This document shows, in pieces, positions 16,437-23,939 of a stretch of DNA of 34,657 nucleotides. Each line of letters opens with the position of its first letter. Within the stretch, counting starts at the first letter, position 1. The stretch covers positions 1 to 34,657 of the IMG/VR virus record IMGVR_UViG_3300044716_000419, one strand, 5' to 3'. Below the pieces are notes generated by a model. The model saw only the letters and a list, made by a program, of their open reading frames with translations, was not told the DNA's origin and searched no databases. A program made the position numbers and the translations under genes. The stretch comes from a virus.

Positions 16437-16570
16437 GATTCCACCGTCGAGAGCGTGAAACCGTTTCCCGCCAGGAGGCGGTCGGATTTATTCGGGGGGG
16501 AGTCTGGCCCTGGAGCGTTTTTACGCTCCTCACGTTCTCGCTTAGAGGGTCGGTGATAGGCCATATCCAT
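16412..16570 (-). CDS. Possible small leaderless ORF (52 aa) ahead of the protease
   Basis: An ATG lies seven bases downstream of a perfect TATAAT, where transcription should begin, so an mRNA from this promoter could start with the codon itself. The frame encodes a highly charged peptide ('RPSKREREERKNAPGPD') and runs 25 bases into the protease gene in another frame. There is no recognisable family, and its sequence may reflect only the leader of the protease mRNA. Reported because the spacing is striking; likelihood of a real protein is low to moderate. Confidence 0.25.
   Translation of the reverse strand: MDMAYHRPSKREREERKNAPGPDSPPNKSDRLLAGNGFTLSTVESCRQKVSR
16512..16529 (-). other. Perfect hairpin in the leader of the protease-capsid transcript
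   Basis: GGAGCGT and ACGCTCC form a seven-base-pair stem with a four-base loop. It lies about 40-60 bases downstream of the predicted transcription start and 76 bases before the protease start. It could stabilise the mRNA 5' region or act as a protein-binding site. No U-tract follows, so it is not a simple terminator. Confidence 0.5.
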
Positions 16571-16576
16571 ACGCGG

Positions 16577-16605
16577 ATTATATTTTAATAATTGCGATTG
16601 CACAA
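16577..16605 (-). promoter_or_regulatory. Sigma-70-like promoter for the capsid genes
   Basis: On the minus strand, TTGTGC (16605-16600) is followed after 17 bases by a perfect TATAAT (16582-16577). The site lies in a locally AT-rich gap between terminase and protease and points to the protease and capsid genes. It could supply extra capsid transcript, or be active at another time than the main late promoter. Confidence 0.62.
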
Positions 16606-16628
16606 TGGATTAGGGTTTTGTCAATCCC

Positions 16629-18248
16629 TCACGCGATCAAGGCCTCGATATCGAACCCGGCCATCTCGAAATTGGCGCAGGGATGAGCGGCCATCACCGA
16701 GGCCACCAGGACGTCGATCCTCTGCGTCGACTTGTTTTTCGCCAGGGTCCGGCCACCGGCCCGGTCCATTTCGACGACCGCACTCGCCGCGCCTAGGTTC
16801 AGGAGCGGGTGGCCGCCGTGATAGATCCGTTTCTGGAGGAGTAGCGTCTCGAACGTCTCCAGGCGCGGAGACATATCCCGAAACGACTGGCCGACCTCCT
16901 GAAACTCGGCGTCCTGGGCGAACCCGGTCCTCTCGGCCGCGGCCTTCAGGACGTCAATGCGCCATCGATCGTACTGGACGCTAGTCAGGGCGACGCCCTT
17001 CTCATGCAACCAGTCGCGCAAGTAAGCACATAACCAGTCGTAATCGATCGTCGGCCCTGGGACCGCGATCAGGTAGCCATCGCGAACCCAGGCCGAATAT
17101 GGGGCCTTGTCGCGTTTCTCGCGCTCGCGGATCCCGTCCTCTGGCGTGAACGCGAGCGGGACCAGGTGAACGCCGCCGTCCGGGTCCCTGGCCGCCAGGA
17201 CGCACGCGGTCAAGTCGGTACGCATCGAGAGATCGAGGCCGGCGTGGACCTCGGCGTCTCGGAATACGGAGAGATCCGGGGGCGACGAACAGGCTTTCCA
17301 GACCGTCGGGGCCAACCAGAGCGCGGCCTGGGCGACGCGCCTGTTCAGGATCAGGTTCTCGAATGAGGCCTGGGAACTCGGCAGTCTGAGCGCCTGCTCG
17401 GCCTGCATACGGATATCCTCGGCGCTCCTGAACTCGCCCACCGCCGGACAGGCTTGCGCCCAGGCTTTAGGGTCGTCTAGCGCGAGATCCTTGTCGGCCG
17501 TGTAGACGTGACAGACAACCTCCGGCGACGGTGCTTTCGTCGCGTCATCGATGGCCACCGACAGAAAATCGGCATCACTCGGGGCCTGGGTCGAAATGAT
17601 GATCGCGAGCGGGTTCTCATGCGCGCCCTGGGACGTGAGGAGCGCATCGATAAAGGGATGATTCGGGCCGACCACCTGGCCCCATTCGTCGCCGACGATC
17701 ACGGCCGGCGACAGACCCATCGCGCGACCGGCCTCGGCCGCGAGTGCCTGGTACTCGATCCCGGTCCGAAGTGCGACGATCCGCTTGCCGGAGTGGACGC
17801 TGCGAAATAGTCCCTGGAGCGTGGGCGAGAGTTGGAGGCTCTTGCTCATGTAGTTGTAGACGAGCGCCGCCTGGTCGCGTCCAAGTGCGGCCGAGTTGAT
17901 CCTCGAGTTCTGGCGGATCAAGTCGCGCATAAACATAAACGCGATCATCAAGGCCGCGATTACGGTCGTCTTGCCGGCCTTGCGTCCGACCGACAGGATC
18001 GCGCGCCTGGCGCGCACCGGCCCGTCGAATATCGACTGGATGAAAACCTCCTGGAACAAAAGGAGGCGCATCGGTTTCCCGACCAGTTCGCCCTCGGGGA
18101 CGACGACGTGGGTCTCAATGAACCGACAGACCTTTTCGCCCAGGCGTAGCTTTTCCGTCGGGAGTGAGCGCCAGTCGCGCAGCTTGGGGACGTGGCCCGA
18201 CTTGATCGCCCCCAGGACGACCGGCGAGACCTTGACGCGTCGCCTCAT
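16629..18248 (-). CDS. Terminase large subunit
   Basis: The 539-residue product is the ATPase/nuclease motor that packages DNA. The ATPase has a variant Walker A 'GRKAGKTT' at residues 88-95, Walker B 'PAVIVGDEWG' at about 181-190, and a coupling motif 'IIISTQAPSDADF' near 218. The C-terminal RNase H-like nuclease includes 'AGLDLSMRTDLTA' (metal-binding Asp), a central Asp in 'VQYDRWRIDVLK', and 'RIDVLVASVMAA' near the end. This fits the HK97-type Terminase_1 group, many of which use cohesive ends. ATG and the small-subunit stop overlap as ATGA. HNH and small terminase genes just upstream complete the packaging module. Confidence 0.95.
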   Translation of the reverse strand: MRRRVKVSPVVLGAIKSGHVPKLRDWRSLPTEKLRLGEKVCRFIETHVVVPEGELVGKPMRLLLFQEVFIQSIFDGPVRARRAILSVGRKAGKTTVIAALMIAFMFMRDLIRQNSRINSAALGRDQAALVYNYMSKSLQLSPTLQGLFRSVHSGKRIVALRTGIEYQALAAEAGRAMGLSPAVIVGDEWGQVVGPNHPFIDALLTSQGAHENPLAIIISTQAPSDADFLSVAIDDATKAPSPEVVCHVYTADKDLALDDPKAWAQACPAVGEFRSAEDIRMQAEQALRLPSSQASFENLILNRRVAQAALWLAPTVWKACSSPPDLSVFRDAEVHAGLDLSMRTDLTACVLAARDPDGGVHLVPLAFTPEDGIREREKRDKAPYSAWVRDGYLIAVPGPTIDYDWLCAYLRDWLHEKGVALTSVQYDRWRIDVLKAAAERTGFAQDAEFQEVGQSFRDMSPRLETFETLLLQKRIYHGGHPLLNLGAASAVVEMDRAGGRTLAKNKSTQRIDVLVASVMAAHPCANFEMAGFDIEALIA

Positions 18249-18703
18249 GCGAGGAGTTCGTCCGAGGAGGCCGACTCGATCAGCTTGCGCGCCTCACGGT
18301 CCGCCTCGTTCCTGGCCGCCTGGGGCTTACCCGATAGGCCTTTCTGCGAGGCCGAGAGGCCCAGGGTCCGGCTCAGTTGCATGACCGACCCGGCCAGAGA
18401 CGTCTTCGCCGAGACCGACGGGTTCACGATCGGCGTTCCGCGAGGGTTCTCGACCATGAGGCCGCGGTCCGCGATATCGGAGTTCGCCAGGTCTAACTGG
18501 GCGAGGGACTGCGCGAGTTGTCCGGCCAGGATCAGGTGGAGCGTGTCCCAGGAGGACGCTTCGCGCGCGCGCACGATAGCATCGAAGTATTTCGTCTCGT
18601 TTCCCGTCAATGGGATCGGGCTTTCGAGCGTTTTCTTAATGCTTTTCACCGTTTCGAGCGCACCGGCGACGCTTGTTTTTGCAGTTCTGAGAGTTGCGGC
18701 CAT
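18245..18703 (-). CDS. Terminase small subunit
   Basis: The 152-residue protein directly precedes the large terminase (ATGA overlap) and has a strong Shine-Dalgarno AAGGAGA before its ATG. It has helices in the middle ('KYFDAIVRAREASSWDTLHL', 'AGQLAQSLAQLDLANSDIAD') and the phrase 'MVENPRGTPIVNPSV' seen in P27-like small terminases. These recognise the packaging site and assemble as a ring that delivers DNA to the motor. The role is strongly supported by gene order, size and sequence style. Confidence 0.82.
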   Translation of the reverse strand: MAATLRTAKTSVAGALETVKSIKKTLESPIPLTGNETKYFDAIVRAREASSWDTLHLILAGQLAQSLAQLDLANSDIADRGLMVENPRGTPIVNPSVSAKTSLAGSVMQLSRTLGLSASQKGLSGKPQAARNEADREARKLIESASSDELLA

Positions 18704-18851
18704 TGTTTAGTTCTCCTTGATGGTTTGAAAGGTAGGGGTTAACCCTGGGGAATGCTTAATCGGGGAAAATCCAAGAGGCAATCGCGCGAGAGTTCGCAGC
18801 GGTGTGCGCCGGCCGCCCGAAAACCTCGGCAATCGCCCCCCCCGGCGCGCG

Positions 18852-19157
18852 TCACCACCCACCCCCGACGGGTAGGCCATCGGCGCCGACGCGTTGGAAT
18901 ACTGCGCGGCCATTGGTGCGCTCGATGCGTGCCTTCGTGCTGTTGTGGCACGTCGCGCAGAGAGACTGGAATGGTCCATGCCAAAACATTCGACGATCTC
19001 CTCGGTGAGGCGTGACGTGGTCGGCCACCGTGGCCTCTACCATCAGGCCATCGGCCAGGCAATAACGACACATCGGCTCGCGCGCGAGGATTAGCTTTCG
19101 CAGTCGCCGCCATGCTCGAGTGTTGTAGTCCGCTTCGGGTAGGTAGTCGGTGTCCAT
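18852..19157 (-). CDS. HNH endonuclease next to the terminase genes
   Basis: This 101-residue nuclease has a clear zinc-supported HNH (beta-beta-alpha-metal) motif. Two Cys pairs are visible, 'CRYC' and 'CATC', with the catalytic part 'VADHVTPHRGD' and 'LCATCHNSTKA'. The ATG has AGGTGAG seven bases upstream. HNH proteins encoded beside terminases, as in HK97 and phi105-like phages, are needed with terminase for site-specific cutting at cos ends. That suggests cohesive-end packaging here, although the cos site itself was not identified. Confidence 0.9.
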   Translation of the reverse strand: MDTDYLPEADYNTRAWRRLRKLILAREPMCRYCLADGLMVEATVADHVTPHRGDRRMFWHGPFQSLCATCHNSTKARIERTNGRAVFQRVGADGLPVGGGW

Positions 19158-19189
19158 GCGTTTATCTCACCTGATAACGAATATCTAAA

Positions 19190-19321
19190 TCATTTCGAAA
19201 TGGAACCACACCCGGCCGGTAGTCCTCGGCATTCGTCGGGTAGTACCTGGACCACACCGGCCGCGAACGCTAACGCGACCAGGGTAAGGACCACCAGGAA
19301 AGCGAATCGGGTTTTATCCAT
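19190..19321 (-). CDS. Small exported or membrane protein (43 aa)
   Basis: A short frame begins with a basic N-terminus and a continuous hydrophobic stretch ('FAFLVVLTLVALAFAAGVV', residues 7-25), followed by a small polar part containing two cysteines in 'DECRGLPAGCGS'. This could be an uncleaved membrane anchor or a signal peptide. It lies between the origin-like region and the HNH gene and has no obvious Shine-Dalgarno. Function is unknown. Codon usage is like its neighbours, which supports it as a real gene. Confidence 0.5.
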   Translation of the reverse strand: MDKTRFAFLVVLTLVALAFAAGVVQVLPDECRGLPAGCGSISK

Positions 19322-19366
19322 GGTTTAGTTTAGATCAATCCAGGGTTAATCGGGGATGCGTTTTTT

Positions 19367-19567
19367 TGTAACGGTACGCTGTAACAAAAGCGAATCCTAC
19401 TCTGCCTATATAAACATATTGACCCATTTATACCCTCTATATCCTTTTTATCTCTATTTCTCTTTTTTCCTGTTACGCTGTTACTCTGTTACTTAAAAGA
19501 AATATATATATATAAAACAAAGGCTTAGGACGTAACAGGAAAAGTAACAGATCCCAAAAAGTAACAC
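19367..19567. other. AT-rich block with eight GTAAC/GTTAC elements: candidate replication origin
   Basis: Two GTAAC units (19368 and 19381) lie at one side. Three perfect tandem 8-mers CTGTTACN fill 19470-19493. An (AT)n tract lies at 19502-19513. Three opposite-facing copies, GTAACAG at 19532 and 19544 and GTAACAC at 19561, complete the set. The base composition contrasts with the GC-rich surroundings. Clustered repeats plus an easily melted tract beside the PrimPol-helicase gene resemble iteron-type origins. The whole region 19322-19566 holds no other gene. An alternative is a cluster of regulator-binding sites. Confidence 0.6.
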
Positions 19568-22104
19568 TAAGAGAACCGATTCGCATCGAAAACTAAGTTT
19601 ATCCATGCGTTTCGCTCTCTTTCCGAGTCGAACTGTCCGGCCTTTCTAGACGAAATGTAGACTCGGGTCGGGACCTGGCCGATCCTTAATAGGACATTCT
19701 CATATCCCATCGATCGCAAAATGTTCGAAGTTCGCTTCGCTCCTGGCTGTTTATAACCGTACTTTTTGAGCGCCTCATTTAATCGAGATATGAGGACCAG
19801 GTCCTCGGATACCAGGCTTTCCTCGATCGAGAGAACCTCCCGAATGTTCGACTCGTCGTCCGATATAGACTCCTCGATCATGTTCAGTTTGGCCTGGTTC
19901 GTCTCCGGCGCTGCGTTCGGATTGAACTCCGACAGGTCAATATTCAATAACCAGGAACGGATCTCGCCGTCGTCGTTATCAATCGCCGAATAGAGCGCCT
20001 TCCAGTAGTCCTCGCCGCGTTCGGCCAGGAGTGCGGCCCGACTCTCGAACCTGGTGGCGAATACGCCCCATCGGCGATCGCCATGGTCCAGGACCAGGGC
20101 GTCGGCGTGATTCGTGCAAGCGAGGTAATTCTGCGTATTGAGGACGTCGATCCCGTCCTGGCCCTTACGCACGACCTCGACGGTCTGGTTCGAGATAAAC
20201 GGCTTTAACTTGTTCATCACGTCATGGCGACTATGGCCAATGATCCGGATCTCCTCCAGGACGCCGACGCACGCGCCAGTCGCCCATCCGGTGAACGCGG
20301 AGAACAGGCTGTCTAGGCTGATATTGCGGACGTGACGCTGTCCCATGGCCGCCGCCAGGACTCGGGCGATCGTGGTCTTGCCGTCGCCCTGGACGCCGAA
20401 CAGTACCGGCGACCAGAGAATTTTCTCGCCTGGCCGCTGTACGTTGTGGGCCATCCATTGAATGAGGATATCGGCGTCGTGATCCGAGAACGTGGTGCGG
20501 ATATGGCGCTCGACTGTTCGCCAGTTCTGGCCGACGTGCCAGTCGGCGCGCTCGGCGACCGCGTCCTGGCGATAGCTGTTCACGAACTGGAGACCCTTGT
20601 ACTCGAAAAACGGGTCCGGAATACTTCCCTGCTTTGGCCAGTACATCTCGGCGTAGACGCATCGCCCGCCGAACTCCGTAAACATTTTCGTCGGCGACTT
20701 TCTGTTCCCGTTGTGATCGGCCGGCATTGCCGCGGCATACTTGACGTCGATCGACCGGGCCGGGGCGATCGCGCCGGTCTCGATCGAGTAGAACTCGGTC
20801 GACTTCTCGAGAAATACCCATTCGGACGTGAGGCCGGTCGATTGTAGGGCGTGAGAGAAACTCTCCCGCGCCTCGTCGGTCATTATGATTTTGCCGATAT
20901 CGCCGACCGTCAGGTCGTACCCGAGTTTTTTCGCTCGGCGCTTGAAGTCGTGCGACAGGCTTTTCGTCATGGCCGAGTTGATCCCCTTCAGTTTGCGGAT
21001 CTCGGCCGCGCTCGAGGTCATCAGGTCATCGATCGAGATCGCCGACTCGATCAGGGCGCGCGCTCGGTCGACTGAGGTCTGGTCGTACTTGAATGGCCTC
21101 GGGGCGGCCTTACCCTGGCCCAGGCCGGTCTTAAAAAACTCCGCGGCCGGGTGTTCGCCCTGCGAGGCGCGAAACGCGCGCTCGGCGTCCTCGAGCGATC
21201 CGTCGAAATTTAACTGTACGTTGGCCACCCAGGCGTCGAATGATCCCTGGAGTGGATCGCTTGCGTGGTCGGAGTGCCAGAGGCCCTCGCGGCCTGGGAT
21301 CTCTCGCACGCATGGCTCGCCGGTCGCCGAGGGAGGAGCGTATCGCTTAGTCGCGCGGTCCTGCGTGTACCCATGCTCGGCCAGGATCTCCGGGACCGTA
21401 TTCGCGCGATTGAATGGCGCGCGACAGTCGGACGTGTAGGCGAGTTTTCGGCCAGAGCGGCCTCCGCTGATCGCCAGGTGGGGCTTGGCGGGCTTGGCCA
21501 GGTGTTCGGATATGGCCGCGAAGAATTTCGCCTGGACGACGCGCAGATACTCCAGGTCGGTCGTGCATCGTTGCCAGAACTCGAGGAACGCATCAGGCAG
21601 CGCAGGACGGTCGTCCAGGCGTTTCCCGTTGGCGTATTGCTGCGTGCATAGCGTGCCGTCCTTGGTGCGGTACAGGAGGCCAGGGACGCAGTCCTGCAGG
21701 TTCGGACTATCGGCGCGCAGTTCGAGGACGGTCCCGGTCTCTTTCGAGGAGAACTTGATCCAGGATAGATCGGGTTCCTCGGCGAACGCGGACCGGCCAC
21801 CTGAACCTGGTCGCGTGGAATTGCTGCGAGCGCCTGCGGCCATGATGGCCTGGAGGTCGAACCCGAGCGCGCGCATCCCGACGACAGATAGTTCCCAGTT
21901 GTCCGGGTCGATACTGCATAGGCGATTAGGCGCGAGCGGTACACCGTACCCGGTGGCGTTGTCCTCGATCTCCCAGGCTCGGCCTTCGGGCGAGTTCCAC
22001 CCCAGGCCGATCGGGCGCTTTTCGTAGTCGTGCAGTCTGACCAGGTTAAACCCTGCGTCTAATAATCGTCTTGCTTCGCTCAGGTCAGGCTGCATATTGC
22101 TCAT
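19567..22104 (-). CDS. PrimPol-type primase fused to a superfamily 3 helicase
   Basis: This 845-residue replication protein has an N-terminal primase-polymerase domain (about 10-200) with 'GYGVPLAPNRLCSIDPDNW', the D66-x-D68 metal-binding motif, preceded by 'YEKRPIGLGW', typical of PrimPol proteins. The C-terminal D5/DUF5906-like SF3 helicase has Walker A 'GVQGDGKTT' near residues 569-577, Walker B-like 'GVLEEIRI' near 612-620, and the later 'NYLACTNHADALVL' plus 'DRRWGVFAT' motifs. It should open the phage origin and prime synthesis. The gene overlaps the CoiA-like gene by 20 bases and ends directly against the last origin-like repeat. Confidence 0.9.
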   Translation of the reverse strand: MSNMQPDLSEARRLLDAGFNLVRLHDYEKRPIGLGWNSPEGRAWEIEDNATGYGVPLAPNRLCSIDPDNWELSVVGMRALGFDLQAIMAAGARSNSTRPGSGGRSAFAEEPDLSWIKFSSKETGTVLELRADSPNLQDCVPGLLYRTKDGTLCTQQYANGKRLDDRPALPDAFLEFWQRCTTDLEYLRVVQAKFFAAISEHLAKPAKPHLAISGGRSGRKLAYTSDCRAPFNRANTVPEILAEHGYTQDRATKRYAPPSATGEPCVREIPGREGLWHSDHASDPLQGSFDAWVANVQLNFDGSLEDAERAFRASQGEHPAAEFFKTGLGQGKAAPRPFKYDQTSVDRARALIESAISIDDLMTSSAAEIRKLKGINSAMTKSLSHDFKRRAKKLGYDLTVGDIGKIIMTDEARESFSHALQSTGLTSEWVFLEKSTEFYSIETGAIAPARSIDVKYAAAMPADHNGNRKSPTKMFTEFGGRCVYAEMYWPKQGSIPDPFFEYKGLQFVNSYRQDAVAERADWHVGQNWRTVERHIRTTFSDHDADILIQWMAHNVQRPGEKILWSPVLFGVQGDGKTTIARVLAAAMGQRHVRNISLDSLFSAFTGWATGACVGVLEEIRIIGHSRHDVMNKLKPFISNQTVEVVRKGQDGIDVLNTQNYLACTNHADALVLDHGDRRWGVFATRFESRAALLAERGEDYWKALYSAIDNDDGEIRSWLLNIDLSEFNPNAAPETNQAKLNMIEESISDDESNIREVLSIEESLVSEDLVLISRLNEALKKYGYKQPGAKRTSNILRSMGYENVLLRIGQVPTRVYISSRKAGQFDSERERNAWINLVFDANRFS

Positions 22105-22915
22105 TCTCCAGAATCTCTATTTGTTTTAGTACATCCTCCTCACGCCGCCCGAAATAGCGCGCAAGATAGTCCAGGTTCGCGTGATAAACCGCGGGTAGAC
22201 CGCGCGCCGCATGAACCCATCGCGCGCAGCACGTTAGACACGTTTTAAACCGATACCCGGCGCCTGGACCGTGATCGCAGGCGAATAGATGGCGGGTATC
22301 GGTCGGCGCAGGGATTACCTCATTCTTTTTTATATGCACCGGCCGCACGCCCTCGAGCGCCACACCGTAGGCCGCGCCTTCGATGGGGCCGACCTGGCGG
22401 TCTCGAATGGCGAACTGCTTTCGCCTGGCGAGTTCGTTTATTAGGCGCGGGTAGCTGTTGAGTAGATCCGCCTGGTACTGTGCGTCGTCGGATCGGAGGT
22501 CGTACATCCAGACCGTCTCGATCGCCCCCGAGTAAAGCATTTCGCGAATCGCTCGGCGCTTTTCGTCGCTTGGCGGGTTCGTCACGATTATTTCGTGGAA
22601 TACTTTTTTGCTCCCGACGTCGGAGATATGGATCCCGTTCGGATATCTCGCGCACAAGTCACCGCCATAAATCGCCTTGACCGCCTCGGAGGCTATTTTG
22701 TGCAGAACGCCCTCGCCACCGAACCCGACGAGATCATCGCGGCCGTGTTTATGCCCTGGGTAGTGGGCGAAATGCTTGGCGATCTTGCTGTGCGGGTGGC
22801 CGCTCTTGAGCATGACGTCGCACCCTTTCTCGCACCGATATTTTGTTTTCCAGGTTGCCCTGTTAACGCTTATTGCCTGTCCGCTCTCATCGAATACTAG
22901 GCTCCTTGCATACAT
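22085..22915 (-). CDS. CoiA-like nuclease / zinc-binding protein upstream of the primase
   Basis: The 276-residue product has an N-terminal pattern 'YRCEKGC' followed by 'KHFAHYPGHKHG', which is the zinc-binding start typical of competence protein CoiA-like proteins. Possible PD-(D/E)XK core elements follow, including an acidic strand 'ISDVGSKKVFHEIIV' and 'AIETVWMYDLR'. A second Cys/His cluster ('ACDHG', 'TCLTCCARWVH') lies at about 215-240. It has a strong GGGAGG ribosome-binding site and overlaps the primase start, so co-expression is likely. It may process DNA in replication or recombination. The family resemblance is by motif reading only; a different zinc-binding nuclease is possible. 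Confidence 0.55.
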   Translation of the reverse strand: MYARSLVFDESGQAISVNRATWKTKYRCEKGCDVMLKSGHPHSKIAKHFAHYPGHKHGRDDLVGFGGEGVLHKIASEAVKAIYGGDLCARYPNGIHISDVGSKKVFHEIIVTNPPSDEKRRAIREMLYSGAIETVWMYDLRSDDAQYQADLLNSYPRLINELARRKQFAIRDRQVGPIEGAAYGVALEGVRPVHIKKNEVIPAPTDTRHLFACDHGPGAGYRFKTCLTCCARWVHAARGLPAVYHANLDYLARYFGRREEDVLKQIEILENEQYAA

Positions 22916-22948
22916 AGATTTTCCTCCCTAAACCGAATCTAAACCTCT

Positions 22949-23101
22949 TTATAAAACGTCAATGGCCCAAGCGATAAAAAACATCGTCGCGACCAGGAGA
23001 CCCAGGGCGACGAGGATCTCGACCCAAACCGCGTCGCGTTTTTGTACTGGCCGGCTTGCATCGAGGAACGCCTGGCGATTGTCTTTTCCGAAGTCTTGCA
23101 T
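22949..23101 (-). CDS. Small single-pass membrane protein (50 aa)
   Basis: The start follows the upstream stop by one base (TGAAATG). A polar N-terminus ('QDFGKDNRQAFLDASRPV') is followed by one strong transmembrane helix ('EILVALGLLVATMFFIAWAI', 28-47) and then ends. No family is recognisable. Its tight coupling to the 74-residue gene suggests a real gene of the early operon. Membrane roles such as exclusion or lysis regulation are possible but not shown. Confidence 0.6.
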   Translation of the reverse strand: MQDFGKDNRQAFLDASRPVQKRDAVWVEILVALGLLVATMFFIAWAIDVL

Positions 23102-23102
23102 T

Positions 23103-23327
23103 TCATACCCCTAGTTTGTCGAAAATAGCGTTCTGAATGGCGCGCGCGTAGGAATAAGGCATTCCGTCATGCGCCGCGTGTAGTGCCTTGACCAGGTCGG
23201 CGTCGAGCATGAGATCGCGCCGGCCGTTGGCCAGGCTCTCGGCGATCACGTCGGCCGCCGCGTCGACGTTCTGGTTCGGACCGACCAGGAGACGGAGCGC
23301 CTGGACGAGTGTTTCGCGATAGTTCAT
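23103..23327 (-). CDS. Small unknown early protein (74 aa)
   Basis: The product begins 'MNYRETLVQALRLLVGPNQN' and is alpha-helical, with Ala- and Asp-rich segments and 'MPYSYARAIQNAIFDKLG' at the end. I chose the ATG at 23327 because it overlaps the DUF3310 stop as ATGA; an in-frame upstream extension would run through the DUF3310 gene. No known family or motif was recognised. It is probably an accessory early protein translated together with its neighbours. Confidence 0.62.
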   Translation of the reverse strand: MNYRETLVQALRLLVGPNQNVDAAADVIAESLANGRRDLMLDADLVKALHAAHDGMPYSYARAIQNAIFDKLGV

Positions 23328-23566
23328 TTCTTGCTGTCCTTGATTGTTTTCATTAGTTCGGCTCGATGCTCGAGGTCGATTAGGATCTCGAGGAAATGCT
23401 TTGCCTTCTCCAGGTCGGCGACGCCGCCCTTCGAGCGCCACCGTGAAACGTATTTCACGACACAACCCTCGATAAACGGGATCCCGTTGGCGTGGATAAA
23501 CTCGACCGGCTGTATGGCCATGGCGCGGTAATGATCCCCGCCGACTTGATTTTCTAGTGGTGTCAT
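23324..23566 (-). CDS. DUF3310 protein
   Basis: The 80-residue protein matches DUF3310, a small family found in many phages and sometimes labelled nucleotide-kinase-like. The family signature is visible: 'GGDHYRAMAIQPVEFI' near the start, then 'FIEGCVVKYVSRWRSKGGVADLEKA' (quoted in part) and a Lys/Glu-rich C-terminal helix. A GAGGAGA ribosome-binding site precedes the ATG. It lies in the leftward early operon, between two small genes. The biochemical function of the family is unsettled, so no activity is assigned. Confidence 0.85.
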   Translation of the reverse strand: MTPLENQVGGDHYRAMAIQPVEFIHANGIPFIEGCVVKYVSRWRSKGGVADLEKAKHFLEILIDLEHRAELMKTIKDSKK

Positions 23567-23578
23567 ATCGATATCTCC

Positions 23579-23782
23579 TCAAATAAACGCGAGAGACGCG
23601 CCCAGGACGAACGCGAGGACCAGAGCGGCCGCGGTCTCGCCTGAGAACTTAAAGCGCCGCTCGGCGTAATACGGGCCATGGACCGCGACGAAATACTGCG
23701 GCTCGCGTAGTGCCTCGGCCTGAGTGCGGTAAACCTTACCCGTCCGAAGGCGGGTCATTAACTCTTGAAATTGGTCGGACAT
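23579..23782 (-). CDS. Small C-terminally anchored membrane protein (67 aa)
   Basis: The soluble N-terminal half begins 'MSDQFQELMTRLRTGKVYRT' and contains an aromatic segment 'YFVAVHGPYYAERRFKF'. The last 20 residues ('AAALVLAFVLGASLAF') form one likely transmembrane helix that ends at the C-terminus. AAGGAGAT lies before the ATG, one of the best ribosome-binding sites in the window. It resembles tail-anchored small phage proteins in layout, but no family is recognised. It could act at the host membrane early in infection. Confidence 0.68.
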   Translation of the reverse strand: MSDQFQELMTRLRTGKVYRTQAEALREPQYFVAVHGPYYAERRFKFSGETAAALVLAFVLGASLAFI

Positions 23783-23858
23783 TTTTGGATCTCCTTATTT
23801 AACGAAATGCTTTTGTAACACGTTATTTAGATTATCTCAACATGACAGAGAAAAAGGT

Positions 23859-23928
23859 GGGCGACGACCTGAGCGTGGGACCGCACGAAGGAGTGGCGTG
23901 CATTAAACGCTTTTACCAGGCGTCGCCC
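23859..23928. repeat. Inverted repeat in an early-operon gap
   Basis: GGGCGACG (23859-23866) and CGTCGCCC (23921-23928) are perfect complements separated by 54 bases. The 157-base gap between the lipoprotein and the membrane protein holds no convincing gene. The pair could form an RNA stem in the leftward transcript, such as an attenuator or regulatory structure, or be chance. Confidence 0.4.
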
Positions 23929-23939
23929 ATAAAGGGAGA

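Noticed and set aside
18707-18979. 90-codon frame across the HNH-terminase gap
   Set aside because: It overlaps the HNH motif in another frame, and its Ala/Arg/Pro-rich product looks non-coding.
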